From: Agarophyton chilense
Lineage: Eukaryota; Rhodophyta; Florideophyceae; Gracilariales; Gracilariaceae
Direction of reading: 5' to 3'
DNA: 64,000 bases
Assembly (NCBI GenBank): GCA_030374765.1
Contig: JARGXX010000080.1
Location: 186,001-250,000, forward strand
This document shows, one piece after another, positions 1-10,193 of the stretch; positions within the stretch are counted from its first letter, which is position 1, and each line of letters starts with the position of its first letter. The notes beneath the pieces were generated by a model. The model saw nothing but the letters and a program-made list of their open reading frames with translations. It had not been told where the DNA came from and did not search any database. The translations under genes were made by a program, and so were the position numbers.

Positions 1-1
1 A

Positions 2-448
2 GCGGAACGGCGAAAGGATATCAGAAAGAACCTGAAACGAATCTGGTTCAATGTTGTGATGGCTATTGTGTTGGTATTTTCGATCGTATGGGGCATTGTG
101 AATCCACCAAAACAAATTGTTGCGGACGTGAATGGAGAGAGCACGTTTCGCAATCCGGATATCTTCCCCATGGCCATGGCACTTGGGTTCGCAATGGCGA
201 ACTTGTTGCCGCATTTGCTGGCGATTTATCTTTGTTTCATTCCGTATGTTTCCGGGTGGGTGATGTCGGACCTGGTTCACGGGCGATGTGACCAGTTCGC
301 GATCCATCCGCGAAGTGGGAAACTGTTCGTGCCTTGGTCGTTCATCATATTATTGGAGGGAGCGAAGGGGTTATTGATCTTCGGATCAATGGCATTCTTG
401 CTGGTATATACGTTGGTGGACAATCGAAATGCGGGCGGAACGCAATAG
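2..448 (+). CDS. C-terminal part of an unrecognised multi-pass membrane protein (5' end outside window)
   Basis: The frame is open from the left edge and ends at a TAG at 446-448, giving 148 residues of a longer protein. A basic stretch (ERRKDIRKNLKR) leads into hydrophobic segments at about residues 19-33, 54-85 and 110-136, so at least three membrane helices are likely. The first ATG in view, at 59, sits inside the first hydrophobic segment, so the true start must be upstream. I recognise no family. It lies about 1.1 kb upstream of the SOD gene on the same strand. Coding status is supported by the long open frame and the well-spaced hydrophobic pattern; function is unknown. Confidence 0.55.
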   Translation, partial: AERRKDIRKNLKRIWFNVVMAIVLVFSIVWGIVNPPKQIVADVNGESTFRNPDIFPMAMALGFAMANLLPHLLAIYLCFIPYVSGWVMSDLVHGRCDQFAIHPRSGKLFVPWSFIILLEGAKGLLIFGSMAFLLVYTLVDNRNAGGTQ

Positions 449-1558
449 GGGCGTTTCGGTGCGCTGCGTGTAGTTGTGGAAGATGAACGTGTTTATTTTT
501 GCAAGCTGTATGTACCGACGGTACACGGTCCTTTTATTTTTTTAATCAGATAGTTTTTTGATTGATTTTTGCTTGTAGCTCTATGTGTGGCATTTTGGCG
601 CCTTTTCATAACTAAAAGCGCGTGTGATACTCTCAAGCGTCTTCAGGCACGGAGCAGGGGGCACCCCTCATACGTTTGGTGTTTATGTGATTGGGACGTA
701 GAAACATGAATTGAAGGGGTGGCAGAAGGAGCGTGGGCTTGTTGCACAACGGTTGTGAGTATCAAATTTTTGGGCTATGAGAGGCGTTGTGCAAGTCGCA
801 GAGAAAGTGTGCGCTGGAGAATATGGACAGAATATAGACGCAACACTGTATGGAGACGCGCCTACACAGTAACAGCAACCTTGCGGAGAGTCACTTATCG
901 CTCGCTATCTACAGGCGTATCGCTACACCTGCGCGGGCGTGTGCGTAGTGGCTCCAAGGCATGCGCGGCAAGCTGGCGTGCGAAGGGTGGGGGATGGAGT
1001 GATGGGGTAGAGAAAGTGAGGAGGGATAGCGCGGCCGCGCTTGTCTGGTCGTGAGGCTGGGGCGCGTTTACAACGCCACGTATGATAGCTCGAGCACGAC
1101 AGAACGGTTTTAGTGATGAGTCATTGCTGGCATGCGTTCGTCCGCGCTGTGTGTGGTCCTTTCTCGCTTCTCGAACGTGTGTAAAGAGGCAGCGACTGAT
1201 GCGTTGCCGACGTGCTTCAAAAAGGGCCGACGCGTCGTGGCGTGTTTTGTAACGCGTGGCGCGTGTGAAAGCAAAGTGCACGGGCCGCAAGGCGCCAAAT
1301 GCGCCCCGTACATAAAGCTGCTAGCTTGCAGCTTTTGTTCTCCGAGTCGTCGTCGGTTGCGCTTCGGGGCCCACTTGCTGACTGCTTACTTTGCGCTTCG
1401 GTCGTACAGCCTCGCGTTTTTCGCTTCGCGGTGGTTCGTTCTGACTTACACACGCCTTCGGCGTTTCGCTTTAGAACACATTGTGACGAGCGCACACTGC
1501 TCGCCCACGTAGAGAGTGTGTTTGAGAGCGGTTCGTTCCCCTTTGTTTCCGTTCCATC
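449..1558. other. intergenic, no supported gene
   Basis: About 1.1 kb that is locally GC-rich. Short overlapping ORFs occur on both strands (for example around 900-1290 and 1132-1512), but none has a recognisable domain, and their Arg/Ser/Cys-rich translations look like chance frames. The stretch probably holds the 3' UTR of the first gene and the promoter of the SOD gene. No TATA box or tRNA stands out. Confidence 0.5.
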
Positions 1559-2197
1559 ATGCCTCGTTTCGTTCGCTCGCTCGCTGTATGTTGTGTGTTA
1601 TGGCAGGTTACCTTTGCCGCTTCTTCCGCCAAAATTCGATCCGTAAGCCGTCAAACTGTGCCCACTTTTTCGGAGCAAACATGCACAACGTTGCCGTCTC
1701 TTATCTGTAACGTGCAACCTACGCAGGGGAATACCGTTTCCGGAGCTGTGTACTTCACGCCCGCATGGGTTCCACGTTCGAGTGATTCACAGGCGTTTGA
1801 TTGCTATACAAGGATCACCGCTTCTGTTTCGGGCTTGTCTGGACCGTCGCACGGATTTCATATCCATACCTATGGCGATCTCTCTGCCGACGATGGTTCA
1901 TCTACCGGCGGCCACTTCACAAACCCTGCGGGCGATGACATCATGCACGGATATCCGAACGAAGCCGTGCGCCATTGGGGTGACTTTGGCAATCTGGACG
2001 TGGACGAGGACACAGGTATTGCCGAGTACGATCGCGTGGATGATGTGATTCGGCTCGGCGGTGTTGTTGGGCGCTCCATCACCATTCACGCCGAGAATGA
2101 CAAAGGCGTGTCGGAACAACCATCAGGGGCGTCCGGAAGTAGAGTGGCATACTGCGTCATCGGCTACTCCAACCCTGAGGTGCAATCGTCGGCGTGA
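1559..2197 (+). CDS. Secreted Cu/Zn superoxide dismutase
   Basis: Converts superoxide to hydrogen peroxide and oxygen. The 212-residue product starts at ATG 1559 with a basic then hydrophobic N terminus (cleavage likely near residue 20), so export or luminal targeting is expected. Metal ligands are all visible. Copper: H101 and H103 in GFHIHTYGD, the bridging H119 in GGHFTNP, and H178 in GRSITIHAEND. Zinc: H119, H130, H139 and D142 in RHWGDFGNL. The active-site arginine is R195 in ASGSRVAYCVIG. The mature domain has about the usual 150-155 residues. The cysteine that normally precedes the bridging histidine (Cys57 of the animal enzyme) is absent: that loop reads GDLSADDGSSTGGH. The partner cysteine of the VAYC strand is shifted by one. 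No intron is seen. Family assignment is secure; the exact location is inferred from the signal peptide. Confidence 0.95.
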   Translation: MPRFVRSLAVCCVLWQVTFAASSAKIRSVSRQTVPTFSEQTCTTLPSLICNVQPTQGNTVSGAVYFTPAWVPRSSDSQAFDCYTRITASVSGLSGPSHGFHIHTYGDLSADDGSSTGGHFTNPAGDDIMHGYPNEAVRHWGDFGNLDVDEDTGIAEYDRVDDVIRLGGVVGRSITIHAENDKGVSEQPSGASGSRVAYCVIGYSNPEVQSSA

Positions 2198-3421
2198 ATC
2201 TCGTTGTTGTTGTTGTCTTTGAGTTAATTGCCATTTTCTGTGTGTGTGTGTGCTTTGCAGCTACACATGCACCCACTTGCGGAAGCTTGCCGTCAAACGT
2301 TTTGTGTGTTTTCTTTACGTGTGATTTTCGAACATGTATGTTTTATGTTGTGTGTTGATGCTAACATCATAAGTATGATATCGGTTTGTAAACCGTGAAC
2401 TTTTTGCTGAATTAACTTTTTGTGCATAGTGTGTGTGTGTTTGTGTTTGTGTTTGCAGCGAGGCTTGCGGCGGAGCAGTTGACAGCGGATTGTGGCTGGC
2501 GCCTAGCTTCCGACTTGCACGTGCAAATTTATTTGTACGTGCGTTTAATGCGTCTATCACGTGACGATGGTACTAACGCCTCCCTTGGGAGTCGCTCCCC
2601 TGTTGCGAGCATTTTGTTATCTAGCCCCCAACGGCGCCGCCTCTTATGACCGTCACCCGTACGAATACGTGCGTACGAGTACGCTGTGGTCCTCATTTGA
2701 CAAAAACAAATGAGGTATGTATCCGTGCGCAGTGGACAGGGATCATAGATGGTAGAAACGGTTTGCAGGCGTGACGCGACGGACGTGCGATCGATTGTGA
2801 TGTGTGCGTCTCGTACAGCGCTGAAACAACGTTTGTTTTGGCTGCAGTTCTGGACCGTGGAACTAAAGTGGAATTAACTCTACACATATTACAGTAATGG
2901 TAATGTCGATGATTCATCGATTGATGAATGTGGATATCACACTTGGTCAAAACCATGTAAACGTGTATGAGTGTGGAATTGTGAAAATGGTGATACTGTA
3001 CGCCAAACTTCAAATCCGTTTGTCTGTATTGTGAAACGCCTTCACAAATCATTAAGTAGTGTGTATGATGTTTGTGTTTAGTACATTAACATGTAGCGTT
3101 GGTAGAACACGTAAAGAACCACTACATACCCTTTGTAGATTGCTTGGAGAAGCAGTGATCAAGTAAACTTTAGATATCGACAACGGGAACATCTCATGCA
3201 CTTGATTTGTTGATGATTTATGGCAAGCATACAGCTATCGAAAGCCTTTGATTGTGGAGGACCCCCCCCTGCTGAGCCACGCTGAGCCACGTCGACCACG
3301 TTGTGCACGACATACCTTTTTTGCTTGCAAGCGTTAGGATAAGCAGCTGACGCCCACCGTCGTGGTGCTGCGCTTCTACCACCGAGACGGAAGTGCACTC
3401 AAACGCACACTGATCGCAGCC
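2198..3421. other. intergenic with GT-rich microsatellites
   Basis: No gene is supported. Short GT-rich runs occur at about 2239-2252 and 2426-2458, the kind of simple sequence common in 3' flanks. ORFs on both strands are short and unlike any family. The downstream end must hold the TBCB promoter; no clear TATA element is seen. Confidence 0.5.
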
Positions 3422-4252
3422 ATGAGCGAGTCGTACTCCACTCCCCACACGCTATCAGAAGTGCGAGATTACGTGCTACGCGAAACCAAAGGAGTCGCCC
3501 GCTCTCAAGACACCGTTCTTCTCAACGTTCACCACTCAAACCTTAAGCAAACCCGACTCGCCGAGATTCGTTTCAACCGCCACACTTCGGTCGCACATGT
3601 CAAGCAGCGCTTGTACCTTCACACCGGAACCTCTGCCGCATCTATGCAGCTCTTCTTGTGTGCGGACGGCGGCCAGCTCAAGAGGAAACTGCTCGACGAC
3701 ACTGTGACTTTGGCAGACGTTGCCGCCGTCACCGGTGATTCTTTGCTCATTGTCGACGATGACCCTTTCTCCGTGAGCGCAAACGGCGCTATCGAAGACG
3801 TTTCTCTCGTCAAAAAGTATGAGATGTCCGATCAGGTGTATGACAACAAGCAGAATACCTACCGAAAGTTCAAACAGAGAATGAGGGAAAAGAAGCCTAA
3901 CTGGAGCATGTCTACGGAGCTTCGCAAAAAGCAACCTCAGTTTGCTCTCGATTACGCAGACAGTCAGCCGTCAATTTGCGTGGCAGATCGCGTTTTGGTC
4001 TCGCCGGGCGCCAAGAGAGGCCAGGTGCGCTTCGTTGGCAATGCGCTGCAGGGCCTTCCCGATGGCTGGTGGATTGGCGTTTGTTACGATGAACCACTTG
4101 GGAAGAATGATGGCATGGTAAAAGGCGTCAGATACTTTGAGTGTGACCCCAACTATGGCGCCTTGGTTCGTCCCTCTGCTGTGCAGGTCGGTGACTTTCC
4201 ACCATTGGATGATTTCGAAGTAGATGACGATGACAGCGAGGACGAAATCTGA
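3422..4252 (+). CDS. TBCB: Tubulin folding cofactor B (UBL + CAP-Gly)
   Basis: Cytosolic chaperone that works with cofactor E to capture and dissociate alpha-tubulin. I start it at ATG 3422; the open frame reaches further upstream, to about 3362, but without an ATG. The product has 276 residues. About residues 33-112 form a ubiquitin-like fold of the TBCB type (TVLLNVHHSNLKQTRLAEIR). A charged linker (KYEMSDQVYDNKQNTYRKFK, about 131-150) is typical of the family. About residues 185-258 form a CAP-Gly domain with GWWIGVCYDEPLGKNDG, including the GKNDG signature at 228-232. The acidic tail ends DDDSEDEI, and cofactor B proteins characteristically end with a short acidic DEI-type motif that CAP-Gly domains recognise. 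No intron. Confidence 0.93.
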   Translation: MSESYSTPHTLSEVRDYVLRETKGVARSQDTVLLNVHHSNLKQTRLAEIRFNRHTSVAHVKQRLYLHTGTSAASMQLFLCADGGQLKRKLLDDTVTLADVAAVTGDSLLIVDDDPFSVSANGAIEDVSLVKKYEMSDQVYDNKQNTYRKFKQRMREKKPNWSMSTELRKKQPQFALDYADSQPSICVADRVLVSPGAKRGQVRFVGNALQGLPDGWWIGVCYDEPLGKNDGMVKGVRYFECDPNYGALVRPSAVQVGDFPPLDDFEVDDDDSEDEI

Positions 4253-4907
4253 CTGATTTTATTCTTGAGCGTCTCAGACGGGCGAGTGTCCACATGCTTT
4301 GCGCGTGCAAGGCTAACCCTCTTACTGCCTGTTTGGATCAACTCAACGTGGACTCGTTCAAGAGCTTTATTTCGTTTAGGGAACTGACCCGCGTCCGCCC
4401 TGTGAGATATGCCGAGTTCGACACCAACCATTCCCGTCAACCAGTGCTAGCAACGCGCGCTTGTCGCGAAGGACGACATGTCCCGCCAATGTGCAAACCT
4501 ATAGAAAGCGTCGTTGAGTCGCACAACGGACGCAGACGGACACGTTAGTCGTATCATTTCTCGAGATGTATGCGTTACAGTTTGGTTGACGGACTGACCG
4601 CACGAAGGCGCGCGGGGATGGCGGAGCGTGCTATCTATGATGATGGCCACCAGCAGTTGTTTATGTGCTTGCCACTCAAAATCTAAACCGCGTCTCGTAA
4701 ATGGCTGTCTGCAAATACAAGTGCACCAATTGGCGCGCGCGCCTGCGTTGCGATCGCAAGGCATTTTCAGATGAGTTGGGCTTCGCGTTGGCGCCGAAAA
4801 TGTGGCTTTATTGCCACTCAAGGTGCTCGACGACCAGTCCATCGGGGTGGTTAGCTGTTAAGCGGTAGCGATTGGGCTCGTGGTCGTTGAGGTTAGTTGG
4901 TACTGCA
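4253..4907. other. intergenic, no gene seen
   Basis: About 650 bp between TBCB and the next plus-strand gene. The ORFs on either strand are short shadows without recognisable domains. It presumably contains the TBCB terminator and the promoter of the membrane protein; nothing specific is recognisable. Confidence 0.45.
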
Positions 4908-5555
4908 ATGGCGGTAATCGACGCTGTTCCAGATGGATATGCGACGTCGCCGGGTCACATGCTCTACATTCCTGCCGGCTTGCTCATGTTGTTCTTCGGC
5001 GGCTTTCTTGTCAAGGCTTCCTTGTGTGTCGTTTCTTGTCTTTTGGTTTCGCGCTTTGTATACACGCTGGTCGACGCGATGAAGCTCGAACCTCTGTTTG
5101 CGGTTGTAATTGTTTCATTGACAGCCGTTATAACGTTCTTGCTAGTGTTGGAGGCCTGTGAACAGGGACCGGACTTTGCGACTGGCGTTGTGCTAGGTGC
5201 TTGTATCGCGCTCACCTTCTATCCTGCACCTGTTCTTTCTGTGCTGTTGTCTGTGCTTGTACTTTCTGCGGCGTTTGGATTTGTTTTTGCGCAGGCACCT
5301 AAGGAGGTTGGTATCTTTATTACTAGTTACGGAGGTGCCTATATGATTTTCTATGGAATGGAGTTGATAGATAGCCAAGTATTTGAAGGCTCGAAACTGC
5401 TGCCAGAGTTTGTCGAATCCGATAATATTGACATGTGGTTTTCTGTGTTGAGTTTCTTGGTGGTTGGCTTGCTAGGATGTTGTGTGCAACTTATCCTTGT
5501 CAGCGGGCAAGCACAACCTTCTTACTCACGCTCGCACTACATCGAAATACTTTAG
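4908..5555 (+). CDS. Seven-helix membrane protein, DUF4203/TMEM198-like
   Basis: ATG at 4908 gives 215 residues; the frame extends upstream only from a TTG. Hydrophobic segments fall near residues 19-36, 38-56, 63-83, 89-104, 108-128, 133-151 and 177-200, with short loops and a polar C terminus, so about seven membrane helices are expected. The glycine-rich hairpin GLLMLFFGGFLVKASL and the late segment ITSYGGAYMIFYGME resemble the DUF4203/TMEM198 family of eukaryotic membrane proteins, whose biochemical role is poorly known. The family call rests on pattern resemblance only. No intron and no overlap with neighbours. Confidence 0.6.
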   Translation: MAVIDAVPDGYATSPGHMLYIPAGLLMLFFGGFLVKASLCVVSCLLVSRFVYTLVDAMKLEPLFAVVIVSLTAVITFLLVLEACEQGPDFATGVVLGACIALTFYPAPVLSVLLSVLVLSAAFGFVFAQAPKEVGIFITSYGGAYMIFYGMELIDSQVFEGSKLLPEFVESDNIDMWFSVLSFLVVGLLGCCVQLILVSGQAQPSYSRSHYIEIL

Positions 5556-8388
5556 CGAGGAGTACTTGGTATGAATGCGTTCGTATGGCTTTTTCCAGTT
5601 TGACACTATGTACATAGATTGTGTCTCTCATGTATGTTCTGTTGTGCATTTGAGTTCACCGAAGATAATATCACCCGATGTCAAAGTGCGCTTTGTGTGT
5701 TCTTTCTTCGTCAATTCCTTTCTCTTGTTGTACATGTGCACGCGGCGGTCCTCTCTTGCTTGTATACGTACATGCATATATATATATACATATACATTCA
5801 TATATATATTTATATTGAAAGCAGATGGTTTTCCGTTTTTGAGATGGGTGGCTGCAGTCATGATGATAGTGGTTCTATCCGTGGTCTTGCCTGGTCATCT
5901 TTTTCTTCCTTACGGCCTGTCCCCTTTCATCCCGACATGCTAGTAGCAACATTCATGCGCTTAAGCATAGGAACCCTTCTCTTCTCATAGAGCTCAATTC
6001 GTTCAAATGTCTATCCCGGAGAAAATTATGCTTCGATCACTCCTTCGGTTTGCGGGTTTCTTCCGATCTTGTGGTTGTAAACTAACGATGGTACGACTGT
6101 GGAGCGAAGATAATTTCACGTTCTCAGCGAGCTCAAACGATCTGGAAGGGTATCTTCTTGTGAACCCTGTCTTGGCTCCATCTATTCTCACTTTTACGGA
6201 AAAAGACCTGGAGTCGATGCACTAAACGTAATGCACTAAACGTACCATTTCGCCTTTGGGAAAAGGAGGTTTCTTTTGCAACCGTTAAGAAGCGACACCT
6301 TTGGCTGTGAGCAGAAGGGGAACATTGTCGGAGATAGTTGATCACAGCTTCTTGAACGAAAACAGAGACAAAAGGTTACTAATGCGTCGTGCAGAGTTTC
6401 TCTCAAATTATGAGCCCCTACGAACGTCAGCACAGAAGCGCAGCAGACAATGGCCACGAACGATTGCTGTCTTCTTTCGATTGGAAGACCAGCAGTTGGT
6501 ATGGCTCGTGTCAGTCTCGAAATCTGGAATCCGCGGTCACAATAAAAAAGAAATGCTATATTATCTATTGCGGACACCTCCATGATCATGTTGGCTCCTT
6601 CAGGAATTGATGAATCATGTAATCTTCCAATTACATTGCAGATAGATGGACATGGTCTCAGACGGCAACGCATTGCCAAATAGACAGACAGTGTTTTCTA
6701 GAGAGGAGAGAAAGAGAATAAATTGATCCCAGTATATCGTCACACTCTCTTCGTTCCTGTTTTCCTGTCTTCGGCCTTCAATTCCCGAACCGATGGGAAA
6801 CTGTCCTCAGGAGCAATTTTCTTCTTTCCCTAGATTCCTGGCATGAAACAACAGACCCAATTATGACGGAACGGAACCCTTTAGATGAGCAATGACACGA
6901 ATTATAAGAAATAAACCGAGATCCCTTCTCACTCAACGACAGAGGCGGCGCTTGGTTTCTCACCACTGAGAGAAAGTGTTTGGAAAGTACGATATCATTG
7001 GCATTGTGTTGTGTCGCGAAAATGTAAGCCATCTTGTTTGTCTTCTCCTCATGAGAAGACGCTCTCTGGCACAGTATCTCCCTCCTTATCACCATTTTTC
7101 ATGTTGCTTTAGTCAGTCACATGACTCGATATGGAGGAATGGATGGACTTCTGTCTTGCGAAGGCAAGTCATGAGACACACATTCGAATTTACTGCACTG
7201 ATGTGACTGTGAAGGAGAGAGAGAACATTAGAACACTTTTGTTGAGAACGTTGTCTTCTTACTCAAGACTCTCGTGATTCAGAAAATGTGCGGGGAGAAA
7301 ATGCTCCAGCGGTGATTATAGTCTGCCCGCGGTTGGCATAGACTTGCAACGAGAATGCATCTCTCCAGGAGGTTGTGTGTGTTGTCACGCCTTCGAATGG
7401 ATTCCATCTTTTTCGGTGATTTGGTGATTTCTGGAGGAGAACTGATTTGCAAGACATTGGCGAAGCGTTTCCATCCGCGGAACTATGTACAAAGTGTGCT
7501 ATCATTTTGGGTTGGGTCTACAGAGAATGGTGTTTTTGTTCATCAATGGCTCGAATGAAGGCAATGTGGTTACACCATCGGCGAGTACGAGGACTCGCTA
7601 CTAATTGCTCTGAAATGTGTACAGATAGAAGAGGGGTGGGTCTAATGATGTCTCCAAGGCATGAATAATCTGTCGACGAATGATGGAACCGTCGCATTGG
7701 AAGGATGGACTTGTCCTTTGAGCATGATCTCTGGATCTCCTCGCAATAAAACAAACACCAGTTCTGCTACGCCGTTAACCAATCATCTGAAGACGTAGCA
7801 ATTGGGTGACTTGTGACCGAAGACGTAGTCGTCGAGGATTTCATTACGGGGGAGGGGGGGGGCTCCTTTAACAACTGCAAAACGTTTTCCATTCTGAGCC
7901 GAAGTGCTCAAAAGCCAATCTTGATTCACAGCCCTCGATCCCTAAACAGATTGTGGTTAATCATGTCAAGCGTACTAAATCGCAGTGCGGTACGCATTGT
8001 GAAGGAAATGAATTCTCGTTTGCCAAGCAGCATGTGCTTCGATGCTTCCTTCGTCCCAAGCGTGGGAAAACGCCTGTCGAACGCTTTGGAATGCTTAGCG
8101 GCAGAAACCCAACACTGTAACGTATCATCACCCTGTAGCATAGTACATACGCCATCCAATTTTCTCGCGAGAGTATTTTCCACATCTCACTCTGGGGGGT
8201 AATTGGTTCTGACTCAATTGTCGCAAGATGCTTCGGCTCGTCTGTTACTCTTCGTACTTATGTGACACCGTTTCAGGAAAAGAGTTCGCTCCTCACACTG
8301 CCCTATCCATTTTCCGCTTTTCTTCCAACTCGGCTTGCGAACAGCACAAGTATTTGCTACCATTGGTCAGCGCGCGTCACTACTCACC
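5556..8388. other. 2.8 kb gene-poor stretch inside the host gene island
   Basis: No convincing gene is seen on either strand. It contains an AT dinucleotide-rich tract at about 5775-5816 and a tiny direct duplication (GCACTAAACGTA twice, near 6219-6244). ORFs of 70-150 codons occur on both strands (for example 6236-6679 minus and 6778-7095 minus), but their translations show no domain and look like decayed or chance frames. It may be a dead gene or element too old to recognise. Confidence 0.4.
5775..5816. repeat. AT-rich microsatellite
   Basis: A tract of alternating AT/TA with scattered C residues, about 40 bp, just downstream of the DUF4203-like gene. Confidence 0.8.
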
Positions 8389-8682
8389 ATGAGATGCTTT
8401 TCTCCTGTGGAAGAAGAAGCGTCGGACACTATCGATCGAGAAAGTTTTACGATGAACCAAGCCGCCAATACGTTGAAGGAAATCTTGGAGGCAAGCAGTC
8501 CCATTCGCAGGCGCGAGTTTGTCGTGTTCGATATCATCGGCCGCGGGGAACTTAAATTCGAATCAAACGTGAGTCAAAACAGGAACGCTTCCAAATCGTC
8601 TCTGTTCATCAGTCCGAGACGAGTTTCCGAGAATTTGTCAAAGGTGTTCACCCGCGGTAGTGCGGAGACTGCCTCTGAGTGA
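8389..8682 (+). CDS. Small hypothetical protein
   Basis: ATG at 8389 in a fair context (CTCACCATGA) opens 97 codons. The product is polar, with a possible helix (TMNQAANTLKEILEAS, about residues 21-36), a hydrophobic strand (REFVVFDIIG) and a Ser/Arg-rich C terminus. No domain is recognised. Local composition is more gene-like than the surrounding kilobases, which is the main reason to list it. It may be a real short gene, one exon of a longer one, or chance. Confidence 0.28.
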   Translation: MRCFSPVEEEASDTIDRESFTMNQAANTLKEILEASSPIRRREFVVFDIIGRGELKFESNVSQNRNASKSSLFISPRRVSENLSKVFTRGSAETASE

Positions 8683-9238
8683 AGGCGATTCGTATGGGGT
8701 GGAAAATACAAAGCTTGTATTTTAGTTTCAGGGATTCGGGCTCGATAGTTCTCGAGTGATTCTCTCCGCTCTTATTCTTCTAATGTGGGCCTCATCTTGT
8801 TTTGGTGTATTAAACTTGCTAAACCCTGCCCTTCTTTTACGAATATCTGAGGTCATGGGTGAATGTGATTCTCATGAGTAACGCCCGCTCCCATCGGCAT
8901 CTCAGCTGTCGTGAATTCAAAGTGATCGTATGCCTATCAACTGAACTCTCATGTGACTCTGCCAACATTTTTACTATCACAGTGGTCACATGAGCGGTAT
9001 CGAACCAAAGTCTCAACGGTGCGCGAGTACCAGATAACTCTCGAAGCTAACCAAAGAGTAACTATCCTTCGCACAATAGATTTTTAATATGTTCATCGCT
9101 TCAGTAGATGGGTTTTAACTTGGAAGCCAGCTATTGAAGCGATCAACATCTTAAGCATGGGGTACGAAGGTTAGCATAGCAATTGCTAGCTATTGCTAGC
9201 TAGCCCTTACATGCTTCAATACCAGAAACGGGGGAAGG
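8683..9238. other. intergenic, nothing recognised
   Basis: Only short ORFs are present. A small self-complementary patch (GCTAGCTATTGCTAGCTAGC, near 9184-9203) is the only local structure noticed. Confidence 0.4.
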
Positions 9239-9508
9239 TTACGTTTTTGCGATTTTTTTCAGGGCAAGGGACAAAATTTCGCCATGTGATCCATCGCTAT
9301 TTACAACTTTCAAACTCGATAAAACAATGTAGCGCTTAAGCAATAAGGGTCGATCGAACTTACCAGACTTATCGGGTGGCCATTGTTTCGAAAGAGTCCA
9401 CGAGCTTGGATCGTTACTCAAAGTTAAAAGAGGCATCAAATGCCAAAGGGCGACACTCTCCCGCCGATTTGATTCAATAACCAATAACGAGGGTGTTGTT
9501 GGTTTCAT
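9239..9508 (-). CDS. Doubtful small ORF divergent from PSMG3
   Basis: An ATG at 9508 on the minus strand opens 89 codons. The product has no recognised domain and is moderately basic at its C terminus. It would be transcribed divergently from PSMG3, with only about 40 bp between start codons. It could be a real small gene or a chance frame within the PSMG3 promoter. Low confidence. Confidence 0.18.
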   Translation of the reverse strand: MKPTTPSLLVIESNRRESVALWHLMPLLTLSNDPSSWTLSKQWPPDKSGKFDRPLLLKRYIVLSSLKVVNSDGSHGEILSLALKKIAKT

Positions 9509-9546
9509 CCAATCTTTTCTCCGAAAGACGCGGGCATATCGCCACC

Positions 9547-10034
9547 ATGGTCGGCACATTAGACCCCACCGCCCGACACAACGACATTCCTGTTGGAGCC
9601 CCCACAGAAGACGGTGGACACAATGCGCACTTCATTAAGTCTGCAATCGTCCAAATTTGTGACCATCGTACAAACATTTTAGTTCAACCGTTTTCGGATC
9701 GCGTATTTGTACTTGTTTCTCAAATGGAGAAGATGGGAACAACGGTAAGTGAATCTTTCGGTCTGACTTGGGCTTCGCGATTCAAGTGCTAATATTTCCA
9801 TAGTTGTCTGCTTGCAAAGAAGTCACGGTAGCAGGCGCTGAATCTTTCTCTGTTCAAACGCTAGTTGGAATACGAGGCATTCCTGAGCTAGAGCTCTGTG
9901 CGAGGGCCATCATTTCGAATATGTCAGAGCAAGGATGTTCAACTCCGCTTCTTATTTCACTTGCTCTTAAGGACCATTCGATGAGGACAATCCGAACCGT
10001 GATTGAGAAAGTAACAGAACTTCGAGTCTGGTAA
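9547..10034 (+). CDS. PSMG3: Proteasome assembly chaperone 3 (two exons)
   Basis: PAC3/PSMG3 pairs with PAC4 to help order alpha subunits during 20S proteasome assembly. Exon 1 is 9547-9744 (66 codons, start in a strong GCCACCATGG context). Exon 2 is 9804-10034 (76 codons plus TAA). The join is in phase 0 and gives 142 residues; the human protein has 122. Diagnostic segments match the human protein: VFVLVSQMEKMGTT parallels its VVVTQFGKMGT region, and near the C terminus LISLALKDHSM followed by ELRVW parallels LAVAVKDKSM and CQVW. The first 30 or so residues are an extra N-terminal extension. It converges on NDUFAF7, whose stop lies about 160 bp downstream. Confidence 0.9.
9745..9803 (+). other. 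PSMG3: 59 bp spliceosomal intron of PSMG3
   Basis: Starts GTAAGT and ends TTTCCATAG, with a branch-point-like TGCTAAT shortly upstream of the 3' end. Removing it restores the conserved KMGT region in frame, whereas read-through hits a stop at 9790-9792. Its length is not a multiple of three. It is the only intron I can support in the window. Confidence 0.88.
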
Positions 10035-10193
10035 ACGGCGCGCAATCGAAATGCGAGAAGAAAGAAGGAAAGTTGTCGTCGCAAGCAGAGACATACCACC
10101 AGAGCAGGGGTGTTGTGATTAATATGGCTTAGCTTTTGAGGTATCCAAACTGGTTCCTAGAGCATGTATGACATGTACGAGACAAGGTCATCT

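Noticed and set aside
895-1512. Overlapping ORFs of 90-131 codons on both strands upstream of the SOD gene
   Set aside because: GC-rich, mutually overlapping frames with Arg/Ser/Cys-rich translations and no domain; they look like chance.
6236-6679. 147-codon minus-strand ORF
   Set aside because: The start is not distinctive, there is no domain, and the composition resembles a random frame in decayed DNA.
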